This document shows, piece after piece, positions 33,950 to 44,728 of a stretch of 64,000 bases of DNA (within the stretch, counting starts at the first letter, position 1; each line of letters starts with the position of its first letter). Under the pieces are notes generated by a model, which ran no database searches, was not told the origin of the DNA, and was given only the letters and a program-made list of their open reading frames with translations. The stretch covers positions 50,104-114,103 of the forward strand of contig MU867139.1 in the NCBI GenBank assembly GCA_033725935.1, in the 5' to 3' direction. Both the position numbers and the translations under genes were made by a program. This DNA is from Cladorrhinum sp. PSN259 (lineage: Eukaryota; Ascomycota; Sordariomycetes; Sordariales; Podosporaceae).

Positions 33950-34140
33950 TAACCAAAGCCTACCCCGTAGGGGGCCAGGCCACGAAAACCCCGACTGCTT
34001 TGGGGGCTGGCCAGGTTTTCCCTTCAAGAGGAAAGGAAATCGGGAGCTCCGTAGGTGGATGCCACAACTGGGAGTTAAACCCTGGGGCGTTCCCGTACCC
34101 ATGACGCCCAATACCACTGGGTTATTTGACCATTGGGACG
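33950..34140 (-). mobile_element. tRNA-derived SINE-like element
   Basis: On the minus strand, 34124-34114 reads TAACCCAGTGG, one mismatch from the pol III A box (TRGCNNAGTGG), and 34081-34071 reads GGTTTAACTCC, one mismatch (C to T) from the B box (GGTTCRANTCC), about 32 nt apart as in tRNA genes. The T-loop TTTAACT is flanked by a short complementary stem. No full cloverleaf with acceptor stem could be folded, and about 120 bp of non-tRNA sequence with internal dyads follows. This is the layout of a tRNA-derived SINE. Boundaries are approximate and no target duplication was found. Confidence 0.42.
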
Positions 34141-36712
34141 TTAATGGTGATTGTTGATGTTCGGTACCTTATATATAAAAGCAGGCGTGGGCACCTTGAT
34201 AGGCTCGGCAAGATAAGCTTTTCTCCTGGTACTATGGCATTTTTCCAAGCTAAAGAAGAATTAAAGAAGAACTGGTTCTTGATCTAAGCAATATTTCAGC
34301 CTGGAAACCATGGTCTTCTTCCAATCCATTAACCAGGCTATTAACATCATCAACAGCATCTCAACTTGCCCCATGCTCAAATATGCTTCACGAATATACG
34401 TGCTTTCCAAAGCCTGGCCAGGAGTCTGAAATATCTTCCAAATGCACCTTCAAGTTGGCTTCCTCGGTAGAGCTACCACCAAGTAGTTACAGACTCTCAT
34501 TCCCAACGGTAAGAAGCTTCGTCTCTTCTACAAGATACATAGCACCATCATAAGCACCATCCAAGGAGTTGGGAAAAGCCCATCTCCGATATCCAGAGAG
34601 GCAGTAAACAAATTCTATCTATTTTCCAAGTGTCTAGTTGGGCATATCCCCTTGAACGGATCGAAGATGAGCATTGATATCTCTATGGTTCTACTCCATT
34701 TTTGGTGTCCCTACCAGCAAGGACTGCTTGGAGCTGAAAATCTAGAGCTGGCAATTCTGCACTGGGGTCAAGTAACAGTGATGTTTGCAGTATTTTGAGG
34801 AGCAGAGCTGGATTGTAAGTCTTCACTTGCCACCAACGTCTTTAACATAGACGCTTTTATGGCACCGTATATTCTCAGAAATCTCGGCGCTGAACCTGCG
34901 GAGAGCATGCCCAATTACAAGTTCTCCTCTCCCAGGCGCCTGAATGGAAACCTGCAAAGCCTCGGAGCCCCTTGCGCGAGTACCTCCAAGAGCATCTATC
35001 CCATCGTTCGTTTCCTTCTCGTGACGACATCTATTTCTCCCACAGCTAACCAGCAGCATTTTACCCCTAGTTCCAGGCAGGAATGAATGGACCCCCCGCA
35101 ACGGATAATTAACCCTCTCCGGACTCAACTACACCACGCGCTCAGGTTTAGAAACGGGGAGCAAGAAGTAGTAATTTGCCATTCTTATTGTGGCGCTCCA
35201 TGAGACGCTCGAAACAACAAGCCCAGAATCCAGCCAGACCAGACGGGAGTTAGATATACCTCAGAATAGAAAAAAAGACTCCCCATATAACATCAAGTTT
35301 AGCGCTTACAATTTCCAAATCAATCAGTAAGTACACATGCAGGGAATCTCCAGCTTGCTGCTTCATCCTCAGCCTCAAGCCTCATATCTTCACCCCCAAA
35401 CACGATGTGCTTATCAGCTTCCCCAAACCCCCTGTTTCAGATTGTACTTCAACAACCACCCGCCGCACGCGCGCAAAAGAGTTTCGAAACTCCCAAAAAC
35501 CCAGGTCAAAAGCAACACCACAGAACAACAGATCATCAGGGTCTTTCTTTCCTGCATCACATCCCCCATCACATCCCATCACATCATGTATGTAAAGAGC
35601 AGGGTAGGGCAGGCTGCCTCTTTCAGTCCCCACGAAGAGGAGGTGGAGGGGTGGAGGGGTGGAGGAGTGGAGGAGTGTGGAGGGCAAGGCATATTTTCCG
35701 ACACCCTCACCAATTACCCTCCCTGGGTACCTACACGTGTGCGAATGTGTAAAATCTGCCCGATCTTATTATCTTGACTTGCGTATGTGTGTGTGTCTCT
35801 TGGACCCTTGGTCGACCGGGGGATGAAACAAATGCATGTTCAATCGGAGACATCACGGATAACGGCACGGAGGCGGGGAACAGGAAACGGGAAACGGAAA
35901 AAAAAGAATGCAGGAACCACATGCAAAGCACGCGCTTGCACGCCACAAGAACCGGGAAAAAGGTAGTGATCGACATTTTTGGAGAGGGGGGAAATCGGCA
36001 CTTGAGTGGATTGAACCCAGAATTCCTGGCTTGTATGGATGGATAGATTCCACTGATTTTCAATGCCCAGCCGGTTGGAACGGGATTGTGTGTATGTGTG
36101 TGATGAGCATGAGAATTTCAGATTCAGATGATCAGCAAACCACCCGCCTTCTTTTTTTTTGTTTTTTTGTTTTTATGACCTCGCGAATCTTGAGATAATG
36201 GGGGAAAACAAATCACCGTAAATAATGACTAACCGAAAAAATAAAGGTGAAAAAATAAAGGTGAAAAAATAAATAAACCCATATATCAGGAGACAAAAAA
36301 CCTGACACCAGACATGATGAGATAGTAAACATCATTCACACATACATGAACAGTCAAAACCCCCAAAATTATCAAGGCTCATAATTATTAAAAAATATAC
36401 TGCAAAAAGTACAAGAAACTTTCGATATTTCCCCCATAAAATAAAAAAACAAATATCTCATCTCTTAACCAATCTCTATCCATCTAATCTAACCTACCTT
36501 TCCATATTCCCACCGTCCCATCCCAGGACAATATGTATAACGGAAAAAAAATTCCACGAAAATCACAGAATCACAGAACAACAAACACAAACAACAGAAA
36601 TACACAATACATGTACAATAAAAAAGGCCCCTCCCGTCATGTAAACTCGTTCTGTCCTTCCATCAGCCTTCCTTGCCTATAAGCAAAGTATAACACCGTT
36701 GTCGTTGAGAAC

Positions 36713-36740
36713 AAAAAAAAAAAAAAAAAAAAAAAAAAAA
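36713..36740 (+). repeat. poly-A tract (28 A)
   Basis: Homopolymer in non-coding DNA; length is prone to sequencing error. Confidence 0.9.
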
Positions 36741-37482
36741 GACCACCAACCATTCTATACTACATTAGACGTGTGACAAGTAACAGTAATAATCCAAACT
36801 CTTGCCTTGGTGAGGGATAGACTTAAAAAGGTTTCAAGGATGAGAAGAAAAGACATCCGGGCATGAAACACAGTGCAAAGAGGTCGTCAGAGGGCCATCA
36901 TGCAGCAGCATTTTCCCTCCCAGTTTTGGAGTTTAATACAAAAGTATAGTATGAGTGGGTAGATGGTAGGCAGTAGGCAGTTGGTAGATGGTAGTTGCTG
37001 CACATGTATCATGTGTCTCTGTGTGTGTGGTTGTATCTGCGCTCTGGCATTTTGTATAGCGTTGTGCGTATGTGTATATAAGTAGAAGAGTTATAATCGA
37101 CAAATAAAAGAGAGAAATAAAAATAGAATATGAAGAACAGGAAGAGGACATGAATGCTAAAAAGAAAGGAGACAGTGGGCGTAAAAGAGTGGAAGAATCT
37201 CCATTTGCATCTTCCACCCCTCCCCCACCCAGTTCCTTTTTTTTTCTACTCCCTACAAAAACAGCGTTTGTATATATGTCCAGTCCAGACATCGAGGTTC
37301 TTTTTTTGATCCCTCCAGAACAAAAACTGGGTTGATACACACAAGAGATTTTGCAGATTTATATCCCCTTCCCCAACGCCGAGATTATGCTGATGTCAAG
37401 AGAGATTGTTTTTTTTTAAAAAAATACAGGCACGAGTTCGTTTGTCGTCATCACTTGGGCCCCAGGAGGTTATGTTTTGCAA

Positions 37483-38501
37483 TCATGCATTGGTAACCTG
37501 AGAAAATCTCATGTCAGCAAAGAGGGCTCAGAGGATCCAGAACGTTCACCACTCAGGACGTCTACTCACACGAAGGATCCTCCTGGAATAATCTTGGTTG
37601 TCGGCGATGCTGCCGTCGCTCATTCTCCTGTGGGCCATCACTGGGTCCATCCGTGAGTCCGTCATTGACATGCCGCCACTGCTGCTGGGTGGCTTGCCAA
37701 TGAAGGCACTAACTGCTGCGTTTCGACGATGTTCCTCCTCAATCTCCTTATTCCTCTTGCGGCGCAAAAACATATATCCGCCGCCGAGAGCAGCCGCGAT
37801 TATCACAAATCCAACCACTACGCCAGCGACGATGCCGCCCACGTTTTTGCCACCTTTCTTTTTATCATCTTCGGGAGCTGCGGATTGAGTGACGAGAACA
37901 GTTTCTGCGGGTTTTGTTGCACTGGCCGTAGGCGCTGACGTTGCTGAGGTTGTGGTGCTAAGGCTGCTCCTTTCCGAGTTGTCTACTATTAAGTCGATGC
38001 CCGTGTGGTAAATTGACCAGTATTGCTGACCGCCAGAGAAGCCGCCACCTATCATAGAAGCAGTTAGCTCACCGACAAATTTTGAGTTGTAGTTGAAACC
38101 AAGGGTGATAATTCCCACTTACATGCTTCCAAGCTATACCCTTGGCATGGGGTATTGCACTTGTCGTCGGTAACAAGGTCCCTCGCTGGGGGATATTTGT
38201 TCCCGCACCAGCACTGGTTGGCACCAGTCATCCCGCCGACTTTGTATTTGTTTGGTTTGCAAAACGATGTAATACAACTGCCTTTACTGTTGCCGACATC
38301 CGTGAAATTCTTGGTGAGCTCTCCCGATGATTTAAAGCAGCCCTGAAAAGTTTCGACGCCCAGCTGAGGCGTCTCCTTTGGCCCTTCGAGGCCGCGGCCC
38401 ACGACATTGTGGCCTGCTTCTCTCGCCGAGACCATCCTGTCTGGGAAGGCCTCGCCAGCGGCGGCGAGCAGGGCGGCGGCAATAAAGGCAATCGACTTCA
38501 T
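37483..38501 (-). CDS. WSC-domain transmembrane cell-wall sensor
   Basis: Model: complement(37483..37497, 37570..38048, 38123..38501), 290 aa. The first intron (74 bp, GTAAGT, ATAG) splits the Cys codon of EAC-GGFSGGQQYW; the second (72 bp, GTGAGT, CTCAG) leads to a 15-nt last exon coding VTNA plus stop. Signal peptide (about 1-19, MKSIAFIAAALLAAAGEAF). The WSC domain has eight Cys from FQGCF to EACGG, including NQCWCGN. A short Ser/Thr-rich linker, one membrane helix (VGGIVAGVVVGFVIIAAAL), a basic stop-transfer (RRKRNK) and a cytoplasmic tail follow. Proteins of this plan report wall stress to Rho1/PKC; the Ser/Thr stalk here is much shorter than in yeast Wsc1. Confidence 0.88.
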
Positions 38502-40792
38502 TGTGGATATTGCCGTCGGGAGGTCTCGCGTGTTAATCTTTACCGGTATTTGTTCTCGAGGGAACTGCAAAGCGGGCAGTTGTTGATTGGGTTCCGGTCT
38601 AGCTGATGCCAATCGGCGATGGCGGTGGTGGCTTTGCCTCAGGTGACTTGGTAACCCACACAAATAAACGACAACGTTCCGGATCGGTTGGGTTTGGCGT
38701 GGTTTTATTCTCCTGGCCTTCCTCTCTTGTCTTCCTATTTCTATCGACGATGCCGCGACTCACAGAACCTTCCAAATGGGTCCCTGAAGTCAAAAGGCAA
38801 AAAAGAGTTGTTTATGAATTGAAGTTTGATGAACGAGCGTCGCGCGGTTAAGCGGGTGGGTTGGCGGTAGTTTTGGCGGAATGCCGGATTTGCTGTCGTG
38901 TCTTGGTCTCCCTTTTTCGGTGGAGAACCTACTGGTGAGGGAGCATAGCCTTTCTTTGGCAGACACTGAGGGCGGTTCTCGCGGTCGGTCTACCGGTCGG
39001 TGATGGGATTGTTGATGGTCGGGGTGGAGTGGTTGCAAACGAGCGACAGTGGTGGAGGGAACGACGGTGATTTTGTTGCAAAGGAGGGAAAACGAAGGAG
39101 AGGGAGACGCTGGAACCCGCTCCGCACAGGGGAAGGTCTCGTCCCAGGGAGGCACAGGGGAAGCGAAAACGAAATTGCACTGGGCCTCGGGATGACGCCG
39201 GGACGTACCTGCCCAGCACCCCTGTCCGTTCGGTGGTTCCTGGCCACTCACCGCAGGGCATCCCTCCTCGCTTGCCTGCCCTCCCCCAGCTCCAGCCAAT
39301 TTAGGCTTAGCAAAGCGGGGAACCTATCGTCCAATCACGACATGTTCTGGCTGCGAATTCCCGGGTGTTCTGCACATCATTGGCCCAGGCCAATTTACCC
39401 TCGTGGTCGACCGAGATGGGCCCTGGAAAAACTGTCAGGCACAAATTTCAGGGGGCGTCGTCCTCCCGCCGATCACTGCAATTGCAGGCTGCATGTTGCA
39501 GACGTACAATCGGTTAGTGACATGTCGTCTCATGTTAGGCATCACGCCCGTTTGCTCCTATTTGTCTTAACGGATACCAGCCTCTTGGGATCAGCACGAG
39601 TGACGGGTACTCTTGGGCCGTCGATCGTCCGTTCGCGTCGCGGTGGATAAATTATGCAGCCGTTGTGAGCCACCTGCCGGCTTTTTGGGATGGCCTCACA
39701 TTTCCAGATGCAACAGTGCAGTAGGTGTCTAACAAAAGGAATAGTATCATCTTAATTTTCTCCTTGCCGTAGAAAAGCTTCAACATCACATAGGGAGCTC
39801 TGATTGACATGAATGGAATTGACAGACAAGACAGAGACCAAGCCGGGAGGGGGGGGGGGGGGGGGGTGTGAACATGAAACAAGAAACACGGGGTGGTCGG
39901 TGGAGGTAACGGCATGCACTCTCGTCCCTCTTTTAGGACCCTTTTTTTCAATGTGCATCTCACTGCATCAAAAACCAAGACGCCGCCAGTGTGGACAACT
40001 GTTTTGTCGAGCGATCTCGAGTGGGGTGTTCAGTTGTGCGTGGTTTTTCCTTTTCAGCTGATCTCTGCGCAAGGGTTGTCAACGGTCGTCTGGCGACTTT
40101 GGGGGAACAAAAATCTCGACCTTGGGTTGTGAATACGAACTGCCCCACCCATCCACAACCAACGGCACATAACTGACAGCAGCAGAACCACAACAAAGCT
40201 CTGTGTTTGGAAGATTTCGGTGGGAAATTCCGCCTTCTCCACCAAAAAAAAAAATAACGGTTGGAAGTTGGATGGTGGCTTCCGCTTGCTGACCCGAAAT
40301 TGGATTACCATATTCCAGTGCGTCCGTTATCGTGCACAGCCTCCAACAAGAACAACAACAACAACAACAACCGACAGGCTGCATTCGTAATAGATAATTC
40401 ATAAAGTTGGTATCCTCTATTTTGTGCAATGACCCGAGTCTTCCGGTCAATTTGGCGCATTCTAGATACAGTACGGAATATAACGCAGCAAACCGAGACA
40501 ACCGCGCGCCTGTGCATTCCGATGCTCCCGCGCGTTCAATGGTTGGCATGTTGCTTGAACTTTGAGAGCATTCCATCAGACGCGCGTCAAATACTTTAAG
40601 ACGAAAATACGCCCCCGTTTTCAGTTTTTGACTTTTCGTCAAGCTGTCAGCTGCAAACTCGTGCCAATTCCAGTACAACCTCCGGAAGAACTGCCATCTC
40701 TCTTTTTTGGGGTTGCACAATGAAGACCCTGTGCTTTGCCGTTGCCCCTTTTTTCCTTATCGTGGCGACGACAATTTTCTTGGCCATCCATC
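38502..40792. other. 2.3-kb intergenic region with poly-G tract
   Basis: No gene supported. Includes the WSC promoter (right of 38501), an 18-G tract at 39849-39866 and a CAA-type microsatellite near 40348-40370. Open frames at 39000-39650 lack codon bias or family features. Confidence 0.4.
39849..39866 (+). repeat. poly-G tract (18 G)
   Basis: Homopolymeric G run, possible G-quadruplex former; length is uncertain. Confidence 0.85.
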
Positions 40793-43700
40793 CTACTTCC
40801 AGAATGCCAGAAATATATACGCAAACAAGACTCCCAGAACAAAAGAAATCACATGGCTTGTTTGGAAAGACGTCAGTATTGTTACTTCTGGGGTTGTTAA
40901 TGGCGATGTCAGTTCCGTGACGTTCGGTTGATGGGATTGGCCCTTTGCCTCCGATGGTCCAATTTGAGATGCCTGTGTATTTGTGTCCTTCTCTTCTTCA
41001 AGCAGTTGCCGTCCTTCGGGCACAGAAGGTGGGATTTCTGAGCTTGAAGTTTGATCCACAGGTTGCAAGTCGACATGTCCAGTGTTCTTGGTTCTGGTAG
41101 AGAGTCCTCGGTCGATAAGCTCCAGGAGCGTGCCCCGGTTGGGTATATCCAGCAGCTCGACCCAATCCCGTAGAGTGAATGGATTGCTATATTCTAATAT
41201 GTCTTGGTAATGCCCAAGTATGGCCAAGTGAGAGCTACCAGGCTCGGGGAACCGCATATGTATTGAAACATCCTGTCCCATCCTCAACACTGCATCCATA
41301 TCAGTTTCAGCGTCAACGAAGCTGAACGAAAAAAATGGATCTGCCCCTGCCCGGAGAAAGGCCTCTGCTATTTTCCCAAACACAACAAGCTCGTCCAAAA
41401 GATTGATTTGCGATTGAGCGGGTCTCGGAAAGAAATGATTTTTCAGGTAAAAAAGCTCTACGAGCAAGTAGTGCTGCCAGATAGTTAAGGGCTCCATGGT
41501 GAATTGGAGCGCAAACTCTTTGGGAAGAGGTGGTAGGGCGACCGAGGTCCTGGATTCTAAACATTGTTGGCCTCCCTTCTGTAACATCAAGTCGAGCAAT
41601 TTGTAACTGGACTGGGGCCTCTTTGGCAGCGACCGTCCCTTGTTACATAACAGCGAATACATGATGGTGACTGCTCGAAAGCTGTCAGTCATTGTGTCGG
41701 GCTCGTTTTGCAGCTTCCATGTAGGGTAGTCGTTTTCTCGCTTGAGGATTGATATGAGCAGAGGGTCATGAATGGCGTAGTCCGACCAAGGTCCACCGAT
41801 TTGGTCACTACATTTCTCAAAGTAAGCTTCTGCGATGATTTCATGGCTTGCGTGTATAACCAGTTGGTGGCATGAAGAATCTGCGTTGCCGTCGACCTTG
41901 TGGGGCGGTCTGACGATGGCCGGCTTCCGTTGTCTGCTGATATGATGCCAACGATCTAGAAATCTAAAGGGGGGTTTGTCTTCTCTATGATGCTCGTTGC
42001 GAAATGAGAGTAAAGCACTAGCCCAGTTGAAGTTAGTAACGTCATATAGGCGGCCGTTGTGCGTGAATTCGGCAAGAAGTAGCTGCGAAATCGCGTCTGA
42101 TGGAGACAACCCCCCAAGGCCTGACAAAAGCTCGGCTTGAACAGCTGGTTCTTCCAGATAGTCCTTTATGGACCGGTGGGTGAAGACAAGGCGCATAATC
42201 TCAACATGGTCATTCCATTGCTTCATCTGGATCATGTTTCGGAATGGTACTGTCTCCACAAGTCCCTTGCACCATGCACGCAACTGCAAGCCAACCTTTC
42301 CAGCCCTTTCCAGTACTCTGGCAGCAGCTGGGTCCTTCTTGACGTAATCGGTCTTCCACCATTCCGATGGAGACATTTTGTAAACGAAATCTCGGTCCTT
42401 GCAATATTCATCACAAAATGAATATGCAAATCCAGAAAGAAACAAGTTCCGGCGCTCGAATCTTCTCGACCCGTCAGAGTCACGAGGCTGGTCTTGTGGG
42501 AAGTTGAATCTAGAAAGCTCAATAAGCATGGCAAAAGTGAGATAAGCCTTCTGGCGATGTCTGCTTGGGATTGATTCCATCATCCTGGAGAGAAGGGGTC
42601 GTAATCCGGACGGGAAGAGTTCCAGGACATCCATACTTGGATCACCGACTTCAAGATCTTCTCGGATTTCTTGGACCACGAGTCGGGCCCACAAGAATAC
42701 CCCTTGGGCCCGGGTAGGAATCTCTTTGACGAGTTGATTCCTGATACTTGCATCGCGGATGCGCTGGAGTCTCTCCTCTGTAAACCTTTCCATGTCGTAG
42801 CGGGTCAATTCGTGAAGACGAAGCGTGGTTTCGGGCGGGAACTTGTTAACGAAAGCGGCGTCTTCCCGACTGGCAACGCAAATCTTGACGTTTGCATTGT
42901 GATTCTTTGAATATGCCCACTTTTTAATCAGATCGACGAGGTCGCTCTGGTCTCGCCCTTCGGGATCCTGGTATTCGTCGAGGCCATCGATGAAGATGGC
43001 GAAGCAAAGCTCCGGATAACAGCCAGACAAGATCTGGTCCAGTGCAGTAGATATTGCCGAGTCATCAACCTCGATTATGTCAACGGCATTGGCTTGCCAC
43101 GGATGTATCATCGCTTGTTCCCATGTTTTGGGTAGGACCTCGCGAATTAGGCTGGGACACTGATCGAGGATGGCGTACAGCAGAGTTCGGAACAGTCCCT
43201 GGAGCAGTTGTTGGGTGCCACCAATCACCACCGAGAAGTAGTAGTTTATTTTGAGTAGCTTTCGATATCCTATTTTCAAGTCAATACACAACTCTCGATT
43301 ATCAAGGATACACTTACCAGCCCATTGCTCTAGATCTTCCTGTGTACGTGGATGATCGTATAAAAACTGCATCAACGTAGACTTGCCTGATCCAAACTTC
43401 CCAGCGATGTGAAAGATACCGGCATCCGTCGACTTGATCCATTTGTTCCACTTCTTTCTTGCCTTTTGTTTCATCATCCTCTCTTCTTCATTATCCGTCA
43501 CGTTGCTCGCCTCAGACTCAAAAATCCATTGGAAGGTTCCTCCATTCTCCCTTTGCTGGTCCTCAATCTCGGAGAGACGCTGTTTCAACCCGTTACTCCG
43601 TTCTTTCATCTTTTCGTACCGGATGCTTCGCAAGATGTGCGCGTGACAGCTAATATTGAGAAGCTCCCTTTCCCGAACATCGATGGTCCGTTTGAGTTCT

Positions 43701-44332
43701 TTGCGGATTGAATCAGTCAGCCATTCCATGTCTGAGCCCTGCCGGAGCAAGCCGTTTAATTCATCAACTGTTTTCTGCAGCCTTTCCGTAGCAGCACCTC
43801 GGTCTTGGGCGGATAAGACAAGCTTCTCGACATTTACACTGGAACCGTGTTAGCTTATTTCCTGATATTGAATGATGGGCTGAACGTAGAAAAAAGAAAG
43901 AAAAGAGAGAGATGCCTACTTCGTTGAACAAGCAAGAAGCAACCCAAGTCGTCCGTGACACCTGGCAAGCTTTTCCTCCAGCTTTCGCTTCTCTTTGTCA
44001 TGAAAAACGTTGTTCCAAGAAGCAGTCGTTGAGCGCCATGCTGCTCGAAACCCTCCTTTGGAGCTCGGTGGCTCCAGTTTTCTGAGAAGCTGAAGCAGAT
44101 GACCCGAGACACTGCTGCAATCTTTCAAGATGCTATTCAAATCTCCATCACTGCCGGATAGCTGATGTCGAGAATGAAAGGATTCCATGGTGGTGATGAC
44201 ATCCTGCAGTGTCGCATTTTCGGCCAGGCCGCCATTCTGGTAGATCTCAACACCGCCCTGGACGAGTTTTCCTGCGAATTGAACAAAGTTCAGAATACCC
44301 GAGACCAGACCGATAGTGGTTAATGGATCCAT
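40793..44332 (-). CDS. NACHT STAND protein with DUF7791-like region and C-terminal membrane anchor
   Basis: Model: complement(40793..43269, 43318..43838, 43920..44332), 1136 aa. Intron 1 (81 bp, GTAGGC, TTCCAG) and intron 2 (48 bp, GTAAGT, AATAG) both keep phase. The N-terminus (MDPLTTIGLVSGILNFVQFA) is the fungal STAND N-terminal helical type. The NACHT NTPase has Walker A GKFGSGKST (about 284-292) and Walker B AIFIDGLDEY (about 397-406). FTHRSIKDYLEEP (after about residue 660) belongs to the DUF7791 region. The last 20 residues (ISFVLGVLFAYIFLAFWK) form a hydrophobic helix, a probable tail anchor. Such NLR-like proteins act in fungal allorecognition and cell death. No WD40, ankyrin or TPR repeats follow the NACHT. 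It is divergent from the DUF4470/MYND gene. Confidence 0.88.
43270..43317 (-). other. 48-nt intron of NACHT gene, length divisible by three
   Basis: GTAAGT donor and AATAG acceptor; the frame stays open when retained, adding 16 residues rich in charged amino acids near the Walker A segment. Homologues of this region are usually continuous here, favouring removal. Confidence 0.6.
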
Positions 44333-44728
44333 GGCTACTGTTTTCAGGTTCTGATAACTATAAGTTTGTCACCATCAAAGCAGCCGCTGTAGTAGTAGTT
44401 AGGCAACACTGCCGTGTCGGATGCTTGATGCACCATGAGCTGAAGGCAACCACACGGCGGCTCTCCAACATGCTTACTGGACCAATCATGTCAGAAATCA
44501 CCCCGCCATTATTCCTCAATTGGTTTGACGATACCTGCCGGTCGAGATTGAAGGCGAACCTCCATACATAACCCTAGCTGCTTTTGCACGCAAGGGTTAA
44601 ACTAGCAGACACTTGTCCAGCAGCTGCTTGTCCTTTACCCCACTAGATTCTAGTGATCAACCTTGGCAATTCTTTTCCAAACAATGTAGCTTACCTCAAC
44701 CTGACAGAGACCTCCCAAAACTCCAAAA
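44333..44728. promoter_or_regulatory. shared divergent promoter, NACHT / DUF4470-MYND
   Basis: About 396 bp between the start codons of two divergently transcribed genes, so both promoters must be included. No specific motif recognised. Confidence 0.5.

Larger units (their letters stand above)
33654..37482. other. 3.8-kb gene-poor stretch
   Basis: No protein-coding gene could be supported. It contains the SINE-like element (33950-34140), a 28-A tract at 36713-36740, and AT-rich DNA from about 36180 to 36640 that may be the 3' UTR or downstream region of the WSC gene. Between 34200 and 34850 the DNA has the texture of decayed coding sequence (many stops), but no family could be named. Confidence 0.4.

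Noticed and set aside
34065..34130. Possible functional tRNA gene
   Set aside because: A and B box-like sequences are present, but no acceptor stem or full cloverleaf could be folded; described as SINE-like instead.
39000..39650. Plus-strand frame of 216 codons in the WSC-NACHT gap
   Set aside because: Random composition, no domain, no support from introns or neighbouring features.
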